Shown in pieces: positions 1-5,365 of a stretch of 5,420 nt of DNA. Numbering within the stretch: position 1 is the first letter of the stretch; every line of letters starts with the position of its first letter. Made by a program: the position numbers and the translations under genes. Origin of the DNA: Anaerolineae bacterium. GTDB lineage: Bacteria > Chloroflexota > Anaerolineae > Aggregatilineales > UBA2796. The DNA lies in NCBI GenBank assembly GCA_020851855.1, contig JADZBY010000519.1:1-5420 (forward strand), written 5' to 3'. The notes under the pieces were generated by a model. The model had not been told where the DNA came from. It was given only the letters and a program-made list of their open reading frames with translations, and ran no database searches.

Positions 1-15
1 GAGGCACATTCCCCC

Positions 16-44
16 TGCAAAAGCGCGCACGCCGCGAGTATACT
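16..44 (+). promoter_or_regulatory. Possible sigma70-type promoter of the chelatase operon
   Basis: A good -10 hexamer, TATACT, lies at 39-44, with a weak -35 match (TGCAAA, 16-21) at 17-bp spacing. The predicted transcript would start near position 51, about 37 bases ahead of the ATPase start codon. Only the -10 element is convincing, so this is a candidate promoter. Nothing else recognisable lies in bases 1-87. Confidence 0.35.
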
Positions 45-87
45 TACGGTCGAGTGTCCACGCGGCGAAGGAAGAACCAAGACGACA

Positions 88-1200
88 ATGGAAAGACGAT
101 CTGTGTACCCGTTCACGGCAATTGTCGGCCAGGAACGGATGAAACGCGCCCTTGTATTGAATGCGGTCAATCCGGCCATCGGCGGCGTGCTGATTCGCGG
201 CGAACGCGGCACGGCCAAATCGACGGCGGCGCGCGCACTGGCCGCGCTGCTGCCCGACATCCACGTTGTGGCCGATTGCCGCTTTGGCTGTGATCCCGAC
301 CGCCCGGAGCAGTTCTGCGACGAGTGCCGCGAACGGCGCGCCGCGGGCGAAGAATTACCGGTTGCCATGCGCAAGACGCGCTTTGTCGATTTGCCCGTCA
401 GCGCCACGGAAGACCGCGTCGTCGGCACGCTCGACATCGAAAAGGCCATCAAAAAGGGCGAGCGGTCCTTTGATCCCGGCGTGCTGGCCGCCGCCAATCG
501 CAGCATCCTGTACGTGGACGAAGTGAACCTGCTCGATGATCACGTGGTCGATCTGCTGCTGGACTCGGCGGCGATGGGCATCAACGTGGTCGAGCGCGAG
601 GGCATCAGCTTCCAGCACCCGGCGCGCTTCATCCTCGTCGGCACGATGAACCCCGAAGAAGGCGACCTGCGGCCCCAGCTTCTGGACCGCTTCGCCCTTT
701 CGGTCGAAGTGCACAGCATCTCGGACCCGCGCGACCGCATGGCCATCCTGGAACGCCATATCGGCTACGACCAGGACGCCGAAGCGTTCAGCCGCGAATG
801 GCAGCCCTCGGAGCAGCGGCTCAGCGACGAGATCGCCCGCGCCCGCGAGCTGGTGGACCGCGTCGCCTATACGCAGCGCGACCTGTTCACCATCGCCAGC
901 CTGACCAGCAGCCTGCATATCGACGGCCACCGCGCCGATCTGGTCATCCTCAAGACCGCCCGTGCGCACGCCGCTTTTGAAGGGCGCGACCGCATCACCG
1001 AGCGCGACATCATGCTCGCCGCGGAGCTTGCCCTGCCGCACCGCCTGCGCCGTGGCCCCTTCCACGAGGCGCAAGCCACCCTGAGCGACCTCGCCGACCG
1101 CGTCGAGCAAATCCAGACGGATTACGAGACGAACGCCGAGGCGCAGCAGACGGGCGAAACCACAGAGGACACGTCTGTCAAAAAAAAAGTGAGTCGGTAG
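88..1200 (+). CDS. chlI: ChlI/BchI-type AAA+ ATPase, small subunit of a magnesium or cobalt chelatase
   Basis: This 370-residue protein is the ATPase motor of a class I metal chelatase. In the family it forms hexameric rings that work with the VWA (D/CobT) subunit to drive metal insertion into a tetrapyrrole by ChlH or CobN. Visible motifs are the family N-terminus YPFTAIVGQ (7-15), Walker A GERGTAKST (38-46), Walker B LYVDE (141-145), sensor-1 GTMNPEEG (185-192, N188), the arginine finger in LLDRF (R201), sensor-2 R282 in GHRAD, and the C-terminal helical-lid motif HRLRRGPF (318-325). Four cysteines (C64, C68, C77, C80) lie in the insert after Walker A. The ATG at 88 is chosen because the family N-terminus begins right after it; a GAAGGAAG at 67-74 is a rather distant ribosome binding site. 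Residues after about 335 form a charged linker-like tail ending KKKVSR, which is odd for a stand-alone ChlI. It ends at an A9 run that appears to be a frameshift site into the next frame. The metal specificity is not determined by the sequence. Confidence 0.93.
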   Translation: MERRSVYPFTAIVGQERMKRALVLNAVNPAIGGVLIRGERGTAKSTAARALAALLPDIHVVADCRFGCDPDRPEQFCDECRERRAAGEELPVAMRKTRFVDLPVSATEDRVVGTLDIEKAIKKGERSFDPGVLAAANRSILYVDEVNLLDDHVVDLLLDSAAMGINVVEREGISFQHPARFILVGTMNPEEGDLRPQLLDRFALSVEVHSISDPRDRMAILERHIGYDQDAEAFSREWQPSEQRLSDEIARARELVDRVAYTQRDLFTIASLTSSLHIDGHRADLVILKTARAHAAFEGRDRITERDIMLAAELALPHRLRRGPFHEAQATLSDLADRVEQIQTDYETNAEAQQTGETTEDTSVKKKVSR

Positions 1201-2138
1201 CCGGGCAAGAGGGCGAAGAAATGCCCGACCAGCCGGCGGGCGAGCCTGCGCCTCAGAAAGTCTTCGACTATCCGAGCAACGCGCGCTGGTGGGAAGGCGG
1301 CAAGAAGGTCGAATCGAGCGCCGAATTTGACACGCGCCGCCTGGATACGCCGCTTGACCGCCTGACGCGCAAGGATGCGGGCCGCCGCAGCCAGACGCGC
1401 ACCGAACGCAAGCGTGGTCGCTATGTTCAGGCCCGCCCGGCTGGCGACCGCCGCGACGACATCGCCTTTGACGCCACGTTCCGTGCGGCAGCGCCGTTCC
1501 AGCGGCGACGCAAGCACGACGAGGTCGCCTACGCCATCGAGAATCAGGACCTACAGCGCAAGATTCGCGTCAAGCGCGCCTCGAACCTGATCCTCTTCGT
1601 GGTGGATGCCTCGTGGAGCATGGCCGTCACCGAGCGCATGGCGGCGACGAAGGGCGCCATCATGTCGCTGCTGACCGACGCCTACCAGCGCCGCGACCGG
1701 GTCGGCCTTGTCGTCTTCCAGAAGGACCGCGCCAGCCTGGTCCTGCCGCCCACGAACTCCGTAATACTGGCCAAGAAGGCGCTCTCGGAGATCCCCGTCG
1801 GCGGCAAAACGCCGCTGTCTGCCGGGCTGCTGCTGGCCATGAACGTCTTTGACCAGGAAAAGCGGCTGCACCCGGACGTGATGCCGCTCATGATCCTGCT
1901 CACCGATGGCGCGGGCAACGTGTCGATGACCGATCTGCCGCCCCAGGAAGAGGCGCACCGCATCTCGGACCAGTTCAAGGACAAGCACATCCGCAACATC
2001 ACCATCAACATGGAGCACGCCGCCTTTGACCAGGGCCTTGCCCAGCGGCTGGCGGAGCGGCTCGGCGGCCCGTGCCTGACGCTGGCCGATCTGCGCGCAG
2101 AAACGCTGTACCACACGGTGAAGCAGCAGCTTGAGTGA
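88..2138 (+). CDS. chlD: Predicted -1 frameshift product: full-length ChlD/BchD-like medium chelatase subunit (683 aa)
   Basis: If ribosomes slip by -1 on the A-run at 1180-1188, the first 367 codons of the ATPase frame join codon AGT at 1188-1190. Translation then continues without a stop to the TGA at 2136-2138. The product is 683 residues: an AAA+ domain (about 1-335), an acidic and proline-rich linker (about 336-400), and a VWA domain (about 495-683). That is the domain order of ChlD/BchD, and the length is close to the usual 600-700 residues. In this numbering the MIDAS residues are D507, S509, S511, T575 and D607. The joined linker reads KKKSESVAGQEGEE before the downstream methionine, the acidic/Pro-rich type of linker expected in ChlD. 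No other AAA+ D-subunit half is present in the window. Programmed frameshifting giving both subunits from one chlD gene is known in cobalamin producers. Alternatives are two separate proteins, transcriptional slippage on the A-run, or a one-base homopolymer error in the sequence. Confidence 0.65.
1164..1230 (+). promoter_or_regulatory. Putative programmed -1 ribosomal frameshift signal (SD-like site, A9 slippery run, stem-loop)
   Basis: The parts are arranged as in the E. coli dnaX signal. An SD-like AGAGGA lies at 1164-1169, 10 nt before the A-run. The slippery run is nine A (1180-1188), read in the zero frame as AAA AAA AAA GTG, so P- and A-site lysine tRNAs can re-pair perfectly after a -1 slip. 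The zero-frame stop TAG (1198-1200) follows closely. A downstream stem pairs CGGGCA (1202-1207) with TGCCCG (1222-1227), and can be extended by GGT (1196-1198) with ACC (1228-1230) across a 3-nt bulge; its loop is about 14 nt. The extended stem starts 7 nt after the A-run. A competing stem GCCGG/CCGGC (1200-1204 with 1233-1237) is also possible. The VWA frame stays open across this region, as the model requires. Confidence 0.65.
1221..2138 (+). CDS. VWA/MIDAS domain protein, C-terminal half of ChlD/BchD (chelatase medium subunit)
   Basis: Translated alone from the ATG at 1221 this is 305 residues. It carries the family GRYVQARP segment (66-73), followed by DIAFDATFRAAAPFQ (80-94) and the lead-in RKIRVKRASNLILFVVDASWSM, typical of ChlD. 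The integrin-I-like VWA domain spans about residues 117-305 with a complete metal-ion-dependent adhesion site: D129-x-S131-x-S133, T197 in GGKTPLS, and D229 in LLTDG. In the family this domain docks onto the ATPase ring and the large catalytic subunit. There is no AAA+ domain, unlike normal ChlD, but the frame is open upstream of 1221 and lies -1 to the ATPase frame. It is therefore probably expressed mainly as the C-terminal part of a frameshift fusion. Independent initiation is possible, since GAGGG (1209-1213) lies 7 nt before the ATG. The start assigned here is therefore uncertain, while the domain identity is firm. Confidence 0.88.
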   Translation: MPDQPAGEPAPQKVFDYPSNARWWEGGKKVESSAEFDTRRLDTPLDRLTRKDAGRRSQTRTERKRGRYVQARPAGDRRDDIAFDATFRAAAPFQRRRKHDEVAYAIENQDLQRKIRVKRASNLILFVVDASWSMAVTERMAATKGAIMSLLTDAYQRRDRVGLVVFQKDRASLVLPPTNSVILAKKALSEIPVGGKTPLSAGLLLAMNVFDQEKRLHPDVMPLMILLTDGAGNVSMTDLPPQEEAHRISDQFKDKHIRNITINMEHAAFDQGLAQRLAERLGGPCLTLADLRAETLYHTVKQQLE

Positions 2139-2577
2139 CGCAGGCGGCACGGCAGACGCGGCGGCCACGCCGAACAAGCGCCCGCGCCGGCTGGTCTTGC
2201 TGACGCTTGCGTACGGCGTGGGCGTCTTCCTCTGGCTCACCCCGGAATCGGACAGCATCGCGCCGGTGGCGGCGCTCGGCCTGGCCGGGGCGGCCATCAC
2301 GGCGGCGCATGTCGCGGCGACATACCGGCTGAGATGGCTGGTCCTGCCCGTGTGGGGGGCGTTGATCGGGGCGGGCGGCGCATTCGGGGCAGCGGGGCTG
2401 ATGTTCCTCAAAACGGCCCTGCACGCCCACCCTTACCCGGACTTTTCGCCGCTCCTGATGCTGGCCATGATCGAACGCGCGCCCGCCTGGGGAGTGGCGG
2501 GCGCGCTTGCCGGGCTGGGGCTGGCGGTTCTCCTGCCTATCCTTCGAACGCGATCAGGCCATCCAGCGCCGCCTTGA
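2131..2577 (+). CDS. Small four-pass integral membrane protein of unknown function
   Basis: This 148-residue protein starts with TTG at 2131 and overlaps the last 8 bases of the VWA gene. A GGTGA at 2117-2121, nine bases ahead, is a plausible ribosome binding site, and the overlap suggests translational coupling. After a polar N-terminus with basic residues (NKRPRR, 15-20), hydrophobic segments lie at about residues 20-36, 44-63, 69-94 and 118-137, rich in Gly and Ala. A loop at about 97-106 contains HAHPYPDFSP. I do not recognise the family. Its position as the third gene of a chelatase operon hints at a membrane role connected to cofactor or metal supply, but nothing in the sequence shows this; it has no histidine-rich metal-binding stretch. 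Its 3' end overlaps the convergent nucleoside phosphorylase gene by 41 bp. A start at a later codon cannot be excluded. Confidence 0.75.
   Translation: MSDAGGTADAAATPNKRPRRLVLLTLAYGVGVFLWLTPESDSIAPVAALGLAGAAITAAHVAATYRLRWLVLPVWGALIGAGGAFGAAGLMFLKTALHAHPYPDFSPLLMLAMIERAPAWGVAGALAGLGLAVLLPILRTRSGHPAPP
2477..2506 (-). terminator. Perfect 11-bp GC hairpin downstream of the nucleoside phosphorylase gene
   Basis: GCGCGCCCGCC (2477-2487) and GGCGGGCGCGC (2496-2506) are perfect reverse complements around an 8-nt loop. On the minus strand the hairpin begins 31 nt after the phosphorylase stop codon, where a terminator or RNA 3'-end stabiliser would be expected. The minus-strand sequence beyond it (GTTCGATCATGG) lacks a proper U-tract, so it would be a weak or non-canonical terminator. 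On the plus strand it lies inside the membrane-protein coding region (codons for residues 116-126). High GC content makes some chance palindromes likely, but 11 perfect pairs is unusual. Confidence 0.45.
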
Positions 2578-3268
2578 TCAACTGCGTTTCCAACGCGGCG
2601 CGCGCATCCATTGCCAGTGTGGTGAAGGGCTGCGCCTGCACGGTCACCAGACACATCGAGGCCGCCTGCAAGCCGAGCACCATGCCCAGCGTGAAGACCA
2701 GCGCCGACTCCATGTCCAGGGTCAGCGCGCCTGCCCGCTTGGGCACTTCCAGGTCGACGGGCTTGCGGCCCACCACCTGCGGCGCGAGCGATGCGTAAAA
2801 AGCATCGTGCGTGACGGTCAGCCCGTGCCGCACGTCCAGGTGGTAGCGGCGCGCCACTTCGGACAGGCTCTCGACCAGCCCCCAGTGTGGGATGGCCGGG
2901 TACGGCGGCGGCAGATACCAGCCCGACGCCCCCTCGAAGCGCGCCGCCCCGGTGGCCAGCACCACCGAGCCAATCGGCGCGAGGATGCCCAACATGGTTC
3001 CGATGCGCACGATGGTCTTCACGCCGAGCTGCGCCAGCTCTTCGATGGCAATCGCCGTCGAGGGCGCGCCGATGCCTGCCGAGACAACCGAGATCGGCTG
3101 CCCGTGGTGGATGCCGGTCGCCACGACAAATTCGCGGTGGCGGCTGATGATGCGCGACCGCTCCAGAATCTTGTCAGAGATGCGGTCAACCCGTGCCGGG
3201 TCGCCGGTGAGCAGAACGCGGGGCGCCACATCGCCGTGGCGCAGGTGCAGATAGAGTGTCTCAGTCAT
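2537..3268 (-). CDS. Nucleoside phosphorylase, uridine phosphorylase-like (PNP/UDP family 1)
   Basis: The 243-residue protein belongs to the PNP_UDP_1 family, cytoplasmic enzymes that cleave nucleosides with phosphate to base and ribose-1-phosphate in nucleoside salvage. Its length is close to E. coli Udp (253 aa). Motifs are GDPARV (22-27, phosphate-binding G22, D23, R26), SAGIGAPSTAIAIEEL (63-78), RIGT (88-91, R88 and T91 for phosphate), GDV-like SVVLATGAARFEGAS (101-115), and the ribose-binding LDMES (184-188). In E. coli Udp the last motif is EMES, so the first acid is Asp (D185) here. The uracil-recognising Gln and Arg, which follow FYPGQ in Udp, are not evident in the equivalent stretch DAFYASLAPQ (155-164). 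The base specificity is therefore uncertain: uridine, another pyrimidine or a modified nucleoside is possible. The gene stands alone on its strand, converges with the membrane-protein gene and is divergent from tetR. Only a weak ribosome binding site is visible before the ATG. Confidence 0.9.
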   Translation of the reverse strand: MTETLYLHLRHGDVAPRVLLTGDPARVDRISDKILERSRIISRHREFVVATGIHHGQPISVVSAGIGAPSTAIAIEELAQLGVKTIVRIGTMLGILAPIGSVVLATGAARFEGASGWYLPPPYPAIPHWGLVESLSEVARRYHLDVRHGLTVTHDAFYASLAPQVVGRKPVDLEVPKRAGALTLDMESALVFTLGMVLGLQAASMCLVTVQAQPFTTLAMDARAALETQLIKAALDGLIAFEG

Positions 3269-3399
3269 AGCTGCCCAAGCAATGGTTCAGGTCCGATTGG
3301 CCGGTGCTTCTTCGTACCGCGCATGGTGTGCCTGTCCGTCCGTGTGGGGATGAATCGGGCTGTCTACGCAAACCGATAGGCCGCGCCGGGTAACGGCCC

Positions 3400-3405
3400 A
3401 TTGTA
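3400..3405 (-). promoter_or_regulatory. Possible -10 element for the nucleoside phosphorylase gene
   Basis: The minus strand reads TACAAT at 3405-3400, a good -10 hexamer about 131 bases ahead of the phosphorylase start codon. No acceptable -35 hexamer is found at 16-19 bp spacing, so this is weak. The rest of the divergent intergenic region (3269-3470) shows no gene and no convincing structured RNA. Confidence 0.2.
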
Positions 3406-3470
3406 CCTCTTGAACGGACGCGCTGCACGGATCGGATGCTCGTCACGCTCAGCGCTGCATCACGCGCCCA

Positions 3471-3498
3471 TTGACAACGCGGCGAATCGGACTATGCT
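3471..3498 (+). promoter_or_regulatory. Strong sigma70-type promoter of the tetR-acetyltransferase operon
   Basis: A consensus -35 TTGACA (3471-3476) and a -10 TATGCT (3493-3498) are separated by 16 bp. The predicted transcription start falls at about 3505, giving a 36-base leader before the TetR start codon. It is the best promoter match in the window, and the palindrome that follows directly is a likely operator. Confidence 0.7.
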
Positions 3499-3502
3499 TT
3501 CG

Positions 3503-3520
3503 TTAGTGATCGATCAGTAA
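3503..3520. promoter_or_regulatory. Putative TetR-family operator (18-bp near-palindrome)
   Basis: TTAGTGATCGATCAGTAA is an inverted repeat with a perfect 10-bp core (TGATCGATCA, 3507-3516) and one mismatched pair (G3506/G3517). It sits 4 bp after the -10 element, over the expected transcription start, and 20 bp ahead of the TetR start codon. Size, symmetry and position are typical of TetR autoregulatory operators. Binding would block transcription of both tetR and the downstream acetyltransferase gene. Which protein binds it is inferred only from position. Confidence 0.6.
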
Positions 3521-3540
3521 GTTTCCGGCCAGACGGTCTT

Positions 3541-4131
3541 ATGCCCAAACAAACCGAGCTGCACGATCAAATCGTGCGGGCGTCCGCCGAGCTATTCATG
3601 AAGCAGAGCTACGCCGCCACGTCGATCAAACAGATCGCGCAGGCGGCGGGCTGCACAACGGCGGCCCTCTACTACTACTTTGAGGACGGCAAGGCGGGCA
3701 TTTTGCGCGCCGTGATTGACAAGGCCATGCCCGACATCGCCGGCCTGCTTCAGCCGGTGGCGGGCGCGGCCTCGCTGCGTGACCTGATCGTCGGCCTGGG
3801 CGTGGCGCTCTGGGCAGAGGGCGAGGACATCCTGCGCCGAACGCGCTGGCTCATGGTCGAGTTTCCCAATCTGGGCGAATCAGAGCGGCGCACGCTGCAC
3901 ACGCGGCTGCTCCAGTTCCACCAGCGCCTTGCCGAGCTGATCCTGCCCTTCGCCGCCAACCGGCAACAGGCAGAAGCGCTGGCCTGGATCGCGTTTTCCG
4001 CCGTGTTTGGTTATGGCCAGTTGTTTGTCACCCTCGACCTGCTCTCAGCGTGTGAGCCGCCCCACGAGGCTTTTGTGTACGGTCTGGCCACGATGATGGC
4101 CCAAACGGTCGGCCATGCGCCCCGGCCTTGA
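3541..4131 (+). CDS. TetR/AcrR-family transcriptional regulator
   Basis: The 196-residue protein has the usual TetR length. The N-terminal DNA-binding domain is clear: helix 1 (7-21, IVRASAELFMKQ), then the helix-turn-helix ATSIKQIAQAAGCTTAALYYYF (about 26-47), and the following DGKAGILRAVID that leads to the ligand-binding domain. The remaining 130 residues are the variable, mostly helical effector and dimerisation domain, with a WLMVEFPNLGESERR segment at 103-117; the ligand cannot be predicted. No good Shine-Dalgarno sequence precedes the ATG at 3541, but the homology begins right after it. An operator-like palindrome overlaps its transcription start, suggesting negative autoregulation. 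The stop codon (4129-4131) is shared with the first base of the ribosome binding site of the next gene, so that gene is the most likely co-regulated target. Confidence 0.93.
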   Translation: MPKQTELHDQIVRASAELFMKQSYAATSIKQIAQAAGCTTAALYYYFEDGKAGILRAVIDKAMPDIAGLLQPVAGAASLRDLIVGLGVALWAEGEDILRRTRWLMVEFPNLGESERRTLHTRLLQFHQRLAELILPFAANRQQAEALAWIAFSAVFGYGQLFVTLDLLSACEPPHEAFVYGLATMMAQTVGHAPRP

Positions 4132-4136
4132 AGGAG
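4131..4136 (+). promoter_or_regulatory. Strong ribosome binding site deciding the acetyltransferase start
   Basis: AAGGAG begins on the last base of the TetR stop codon and lies 6 bases before the ATG at 4143. This favours 4143 over the in-frame TTG at 4128, which would overlap tetR and would have the same site inside its own coding sequence. Confidence 0.8.
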
Positions 4137-4142
4137 AAGAAC

Positions 4143-5297
4143 ATGTCCACATCGCTGACAATCCGGAAGGTGGAGAGCGCGCCAGACCTTCAGGCCTTTT
4201 TCGAGTTTCCGTGGCGGCTCTACCAGGACGAGCCGAACTGGGTTCCGCCGCTGGTCTCGATGCGCCGCTCGCTTCTGGACAAACAGAAAAACCCGGACTG
4301 GAAGTACCTCGAAGGCGACTACTTCGCGGCGTGGCGCGGCGACCGTTTGGTTGGGACCATCGCCGCCTTCATCAATCACCGCCATAACGAGGCCAATCAG
4401 GAGCACATCGGCTGGTTTGGCGCGTTCGATGTCTACGACGATCCGGAAGCAGGGGCGGCATTGCTCAACGTCGCGACCGACTGGGTACGCTCGCGGGGCT
4501 ATGACGCCATCGCCGGGCCGCAGACCTTCTCCACACACGGCGATTGCGGAATCCTGATCGACGGCTTCACGCGCCCGGTGCTCCTGATGCCCTACAACTA
4601 CCCGTACTATGCCCACATGGTCGAGAGCGCCGGATTCAGCAAGAAAGAAGACCTGTACAGCTTCCACCTCAGCAAGGCCCAGGCTTTGCAGATGGGACTC
4701 AACGAGCAGATTCAGCAGGTCGTCAGGACGCTGACCGAGCAAAACGGCATCACGGTGCGCCCCATTGATCGCCGCCATCTCAGGAGCGAGTTCGAGCTGT
4801 TCAAAGAAATCTACCACGGCGCGTTCAACGATACGGGCGGCTTTTTCCCCATCACCGAGCGGGAGCTTGACCACATGGTGACCCGGCTGGGGCGTTACTT
4901 CGACCCGGATTACGCCTTCTTCGCCCATATCGGGGACGAGCCGGTCGGCTTCGTGATGGGCGTGCCGGACTTCAACCAGGTGCTTCAGAAGGCCAAACCG
5001 CGACCGGGTGTGCCGGAAGCCCTCACGCTGCTCCGCGCGTTCTGGTACTGGAAAGTGCGCCCGACCATGGACTGGCTGCGTGTGGCGCTGCTGGGCGTAA
5101 AGACCACACACCGCAAGAAGGGCGTCGCCGTGGCGCTGTACGGCGCACTGGTCGAGGCGTGTCTGAAGGGGACAAAGGTCGCGCACGTCGATTGCGGCTG
5201 GATCAGCGAGAAAAACGACCCGATGCTCGGCATTGTCCAGCGCGTGGGCCTGGAGCGCTACAAGACGCACCGCCTGTACGAAAAACGGTTCGATTGA
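4143..5297 (+). CDS. GNAT-fold acyltransferase-like protein, YghO-related
   Basis: This 384-residue protein resembles the family of uncharacterised acetyltransferase-like proteins that includes E. coli YghO. Recognisable blocks are FPWRLYQDEPNWVPPL (22-37), GTIAAFINHRHNE (71-83), GWFGAFDVYDD (90-100), the RGYDAIAGP...GILIDGF region (118-142) and MPYNYPYY (149-156). A C-terminal GNAT half follows, with LLGVKTTHRKKGVAVALY (316-333), whose R324-x-x-G327-x-A329 matches the acetyl-CoA pyrophosphate loop. The end of the protein, about 357-383 (KNDPMLGIVQRVGLERYKTHRLYEKRF), matches the family C-terminus. The protein looks like two GNAT-like lobes, with the CoA loop seen only in the second. It is soluble, with no signal peptide or membrane segment. 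The substrate is unknown. It probably forms an operon with tetR. Family placement is from recognised sequence pattern only; acetyl transfer is inferred. Confidence 0.85.
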   Translation: MSTSLTIRKVESAPDLQAFFEFPWRLYQDEPNWVPPLVSMRRSLLDKQKNPDWKYLEGDYFAAWRGDRLVGTIAAFINHRHNEANQEHIGWFGAFDVYDDPEAGAALLNVATDWVRSRGYDAIAGPQTFSTHGDCGILIDGFTRPVLLMPYNYPYYAHMVESAGFSKKEDLYSFHLSKAQALQMGLNEQIQQVVRTLTEQNGITVRPIDRRHLRSEFELFKEIYHGAFNDTGGFFPITERELDHMVTRLGRYFDPDYAFFAHIGDEPVGFVMGVPDFNQVLQKAKPRPGVPEALTLLRAFWYWKVRPTMDWLRVALLGVKTTHRKKGVAVALYGALVEACLKGTKVAHVDCGWISEKNDPMLGIVQRVGLERYKTHRLYEKRFD

Positions 5298-5365
5298 AGG
5301 GCGGAATCGGGTAGCCTGGGGATAACCGACTTTCGCGAAGGCTCCGATCCGTTGTAGCATCCTCG

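Noticed and set aside
355..1110. A 251-codon minus-strand open frame opposite the ATPase
   Set aside because: It mirrors the codon bias of the ATPase gene and has no motif or ribosome binding site of note.
1180..1200. The A9 run as a simple sequencing error in a single fused chlD gene
   Set aside because: It cannot be excluded, but the nearby zero-frame stop, the spaced SD-like site, the downstream stem and the precedent in this gene family make a real frameshift signal more likely.
1551..2411. A 286-codon minus-strand open frame across the VWA and membrane-protein genes
   Set aside because: It is antisense to a well-supported VWA domain, its protein is low-complexity and Ala/Arg-rich, and no motif is seen.
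2507..3379. A 290-codon plus-strand open frame opposite the nucleoside phosphorylase
   Set aside because: The minus-strand protein has clear PNP/UDP motifs; the plus-strand frame reads as Arg/Gln/His-rich shadow sequence.
4128..4142. TTG at 4128 as the acetyltransferase start
   Set aside because: The ATG at 4143 has AAGGAG six bases upstream, while the TTG start would place that site within the coding sequence and adds five residues (MKEKN) with no family match.
4011..5360. A 449-codon open frame on the minus strand opposite the acetyltransferase
   Set aside because: It lies antisense to a gene with clear family motifs and a strong RBS. Long antisense frames are expected in GC-rich codon-biased DNA, and its translation has no recognisable domain.
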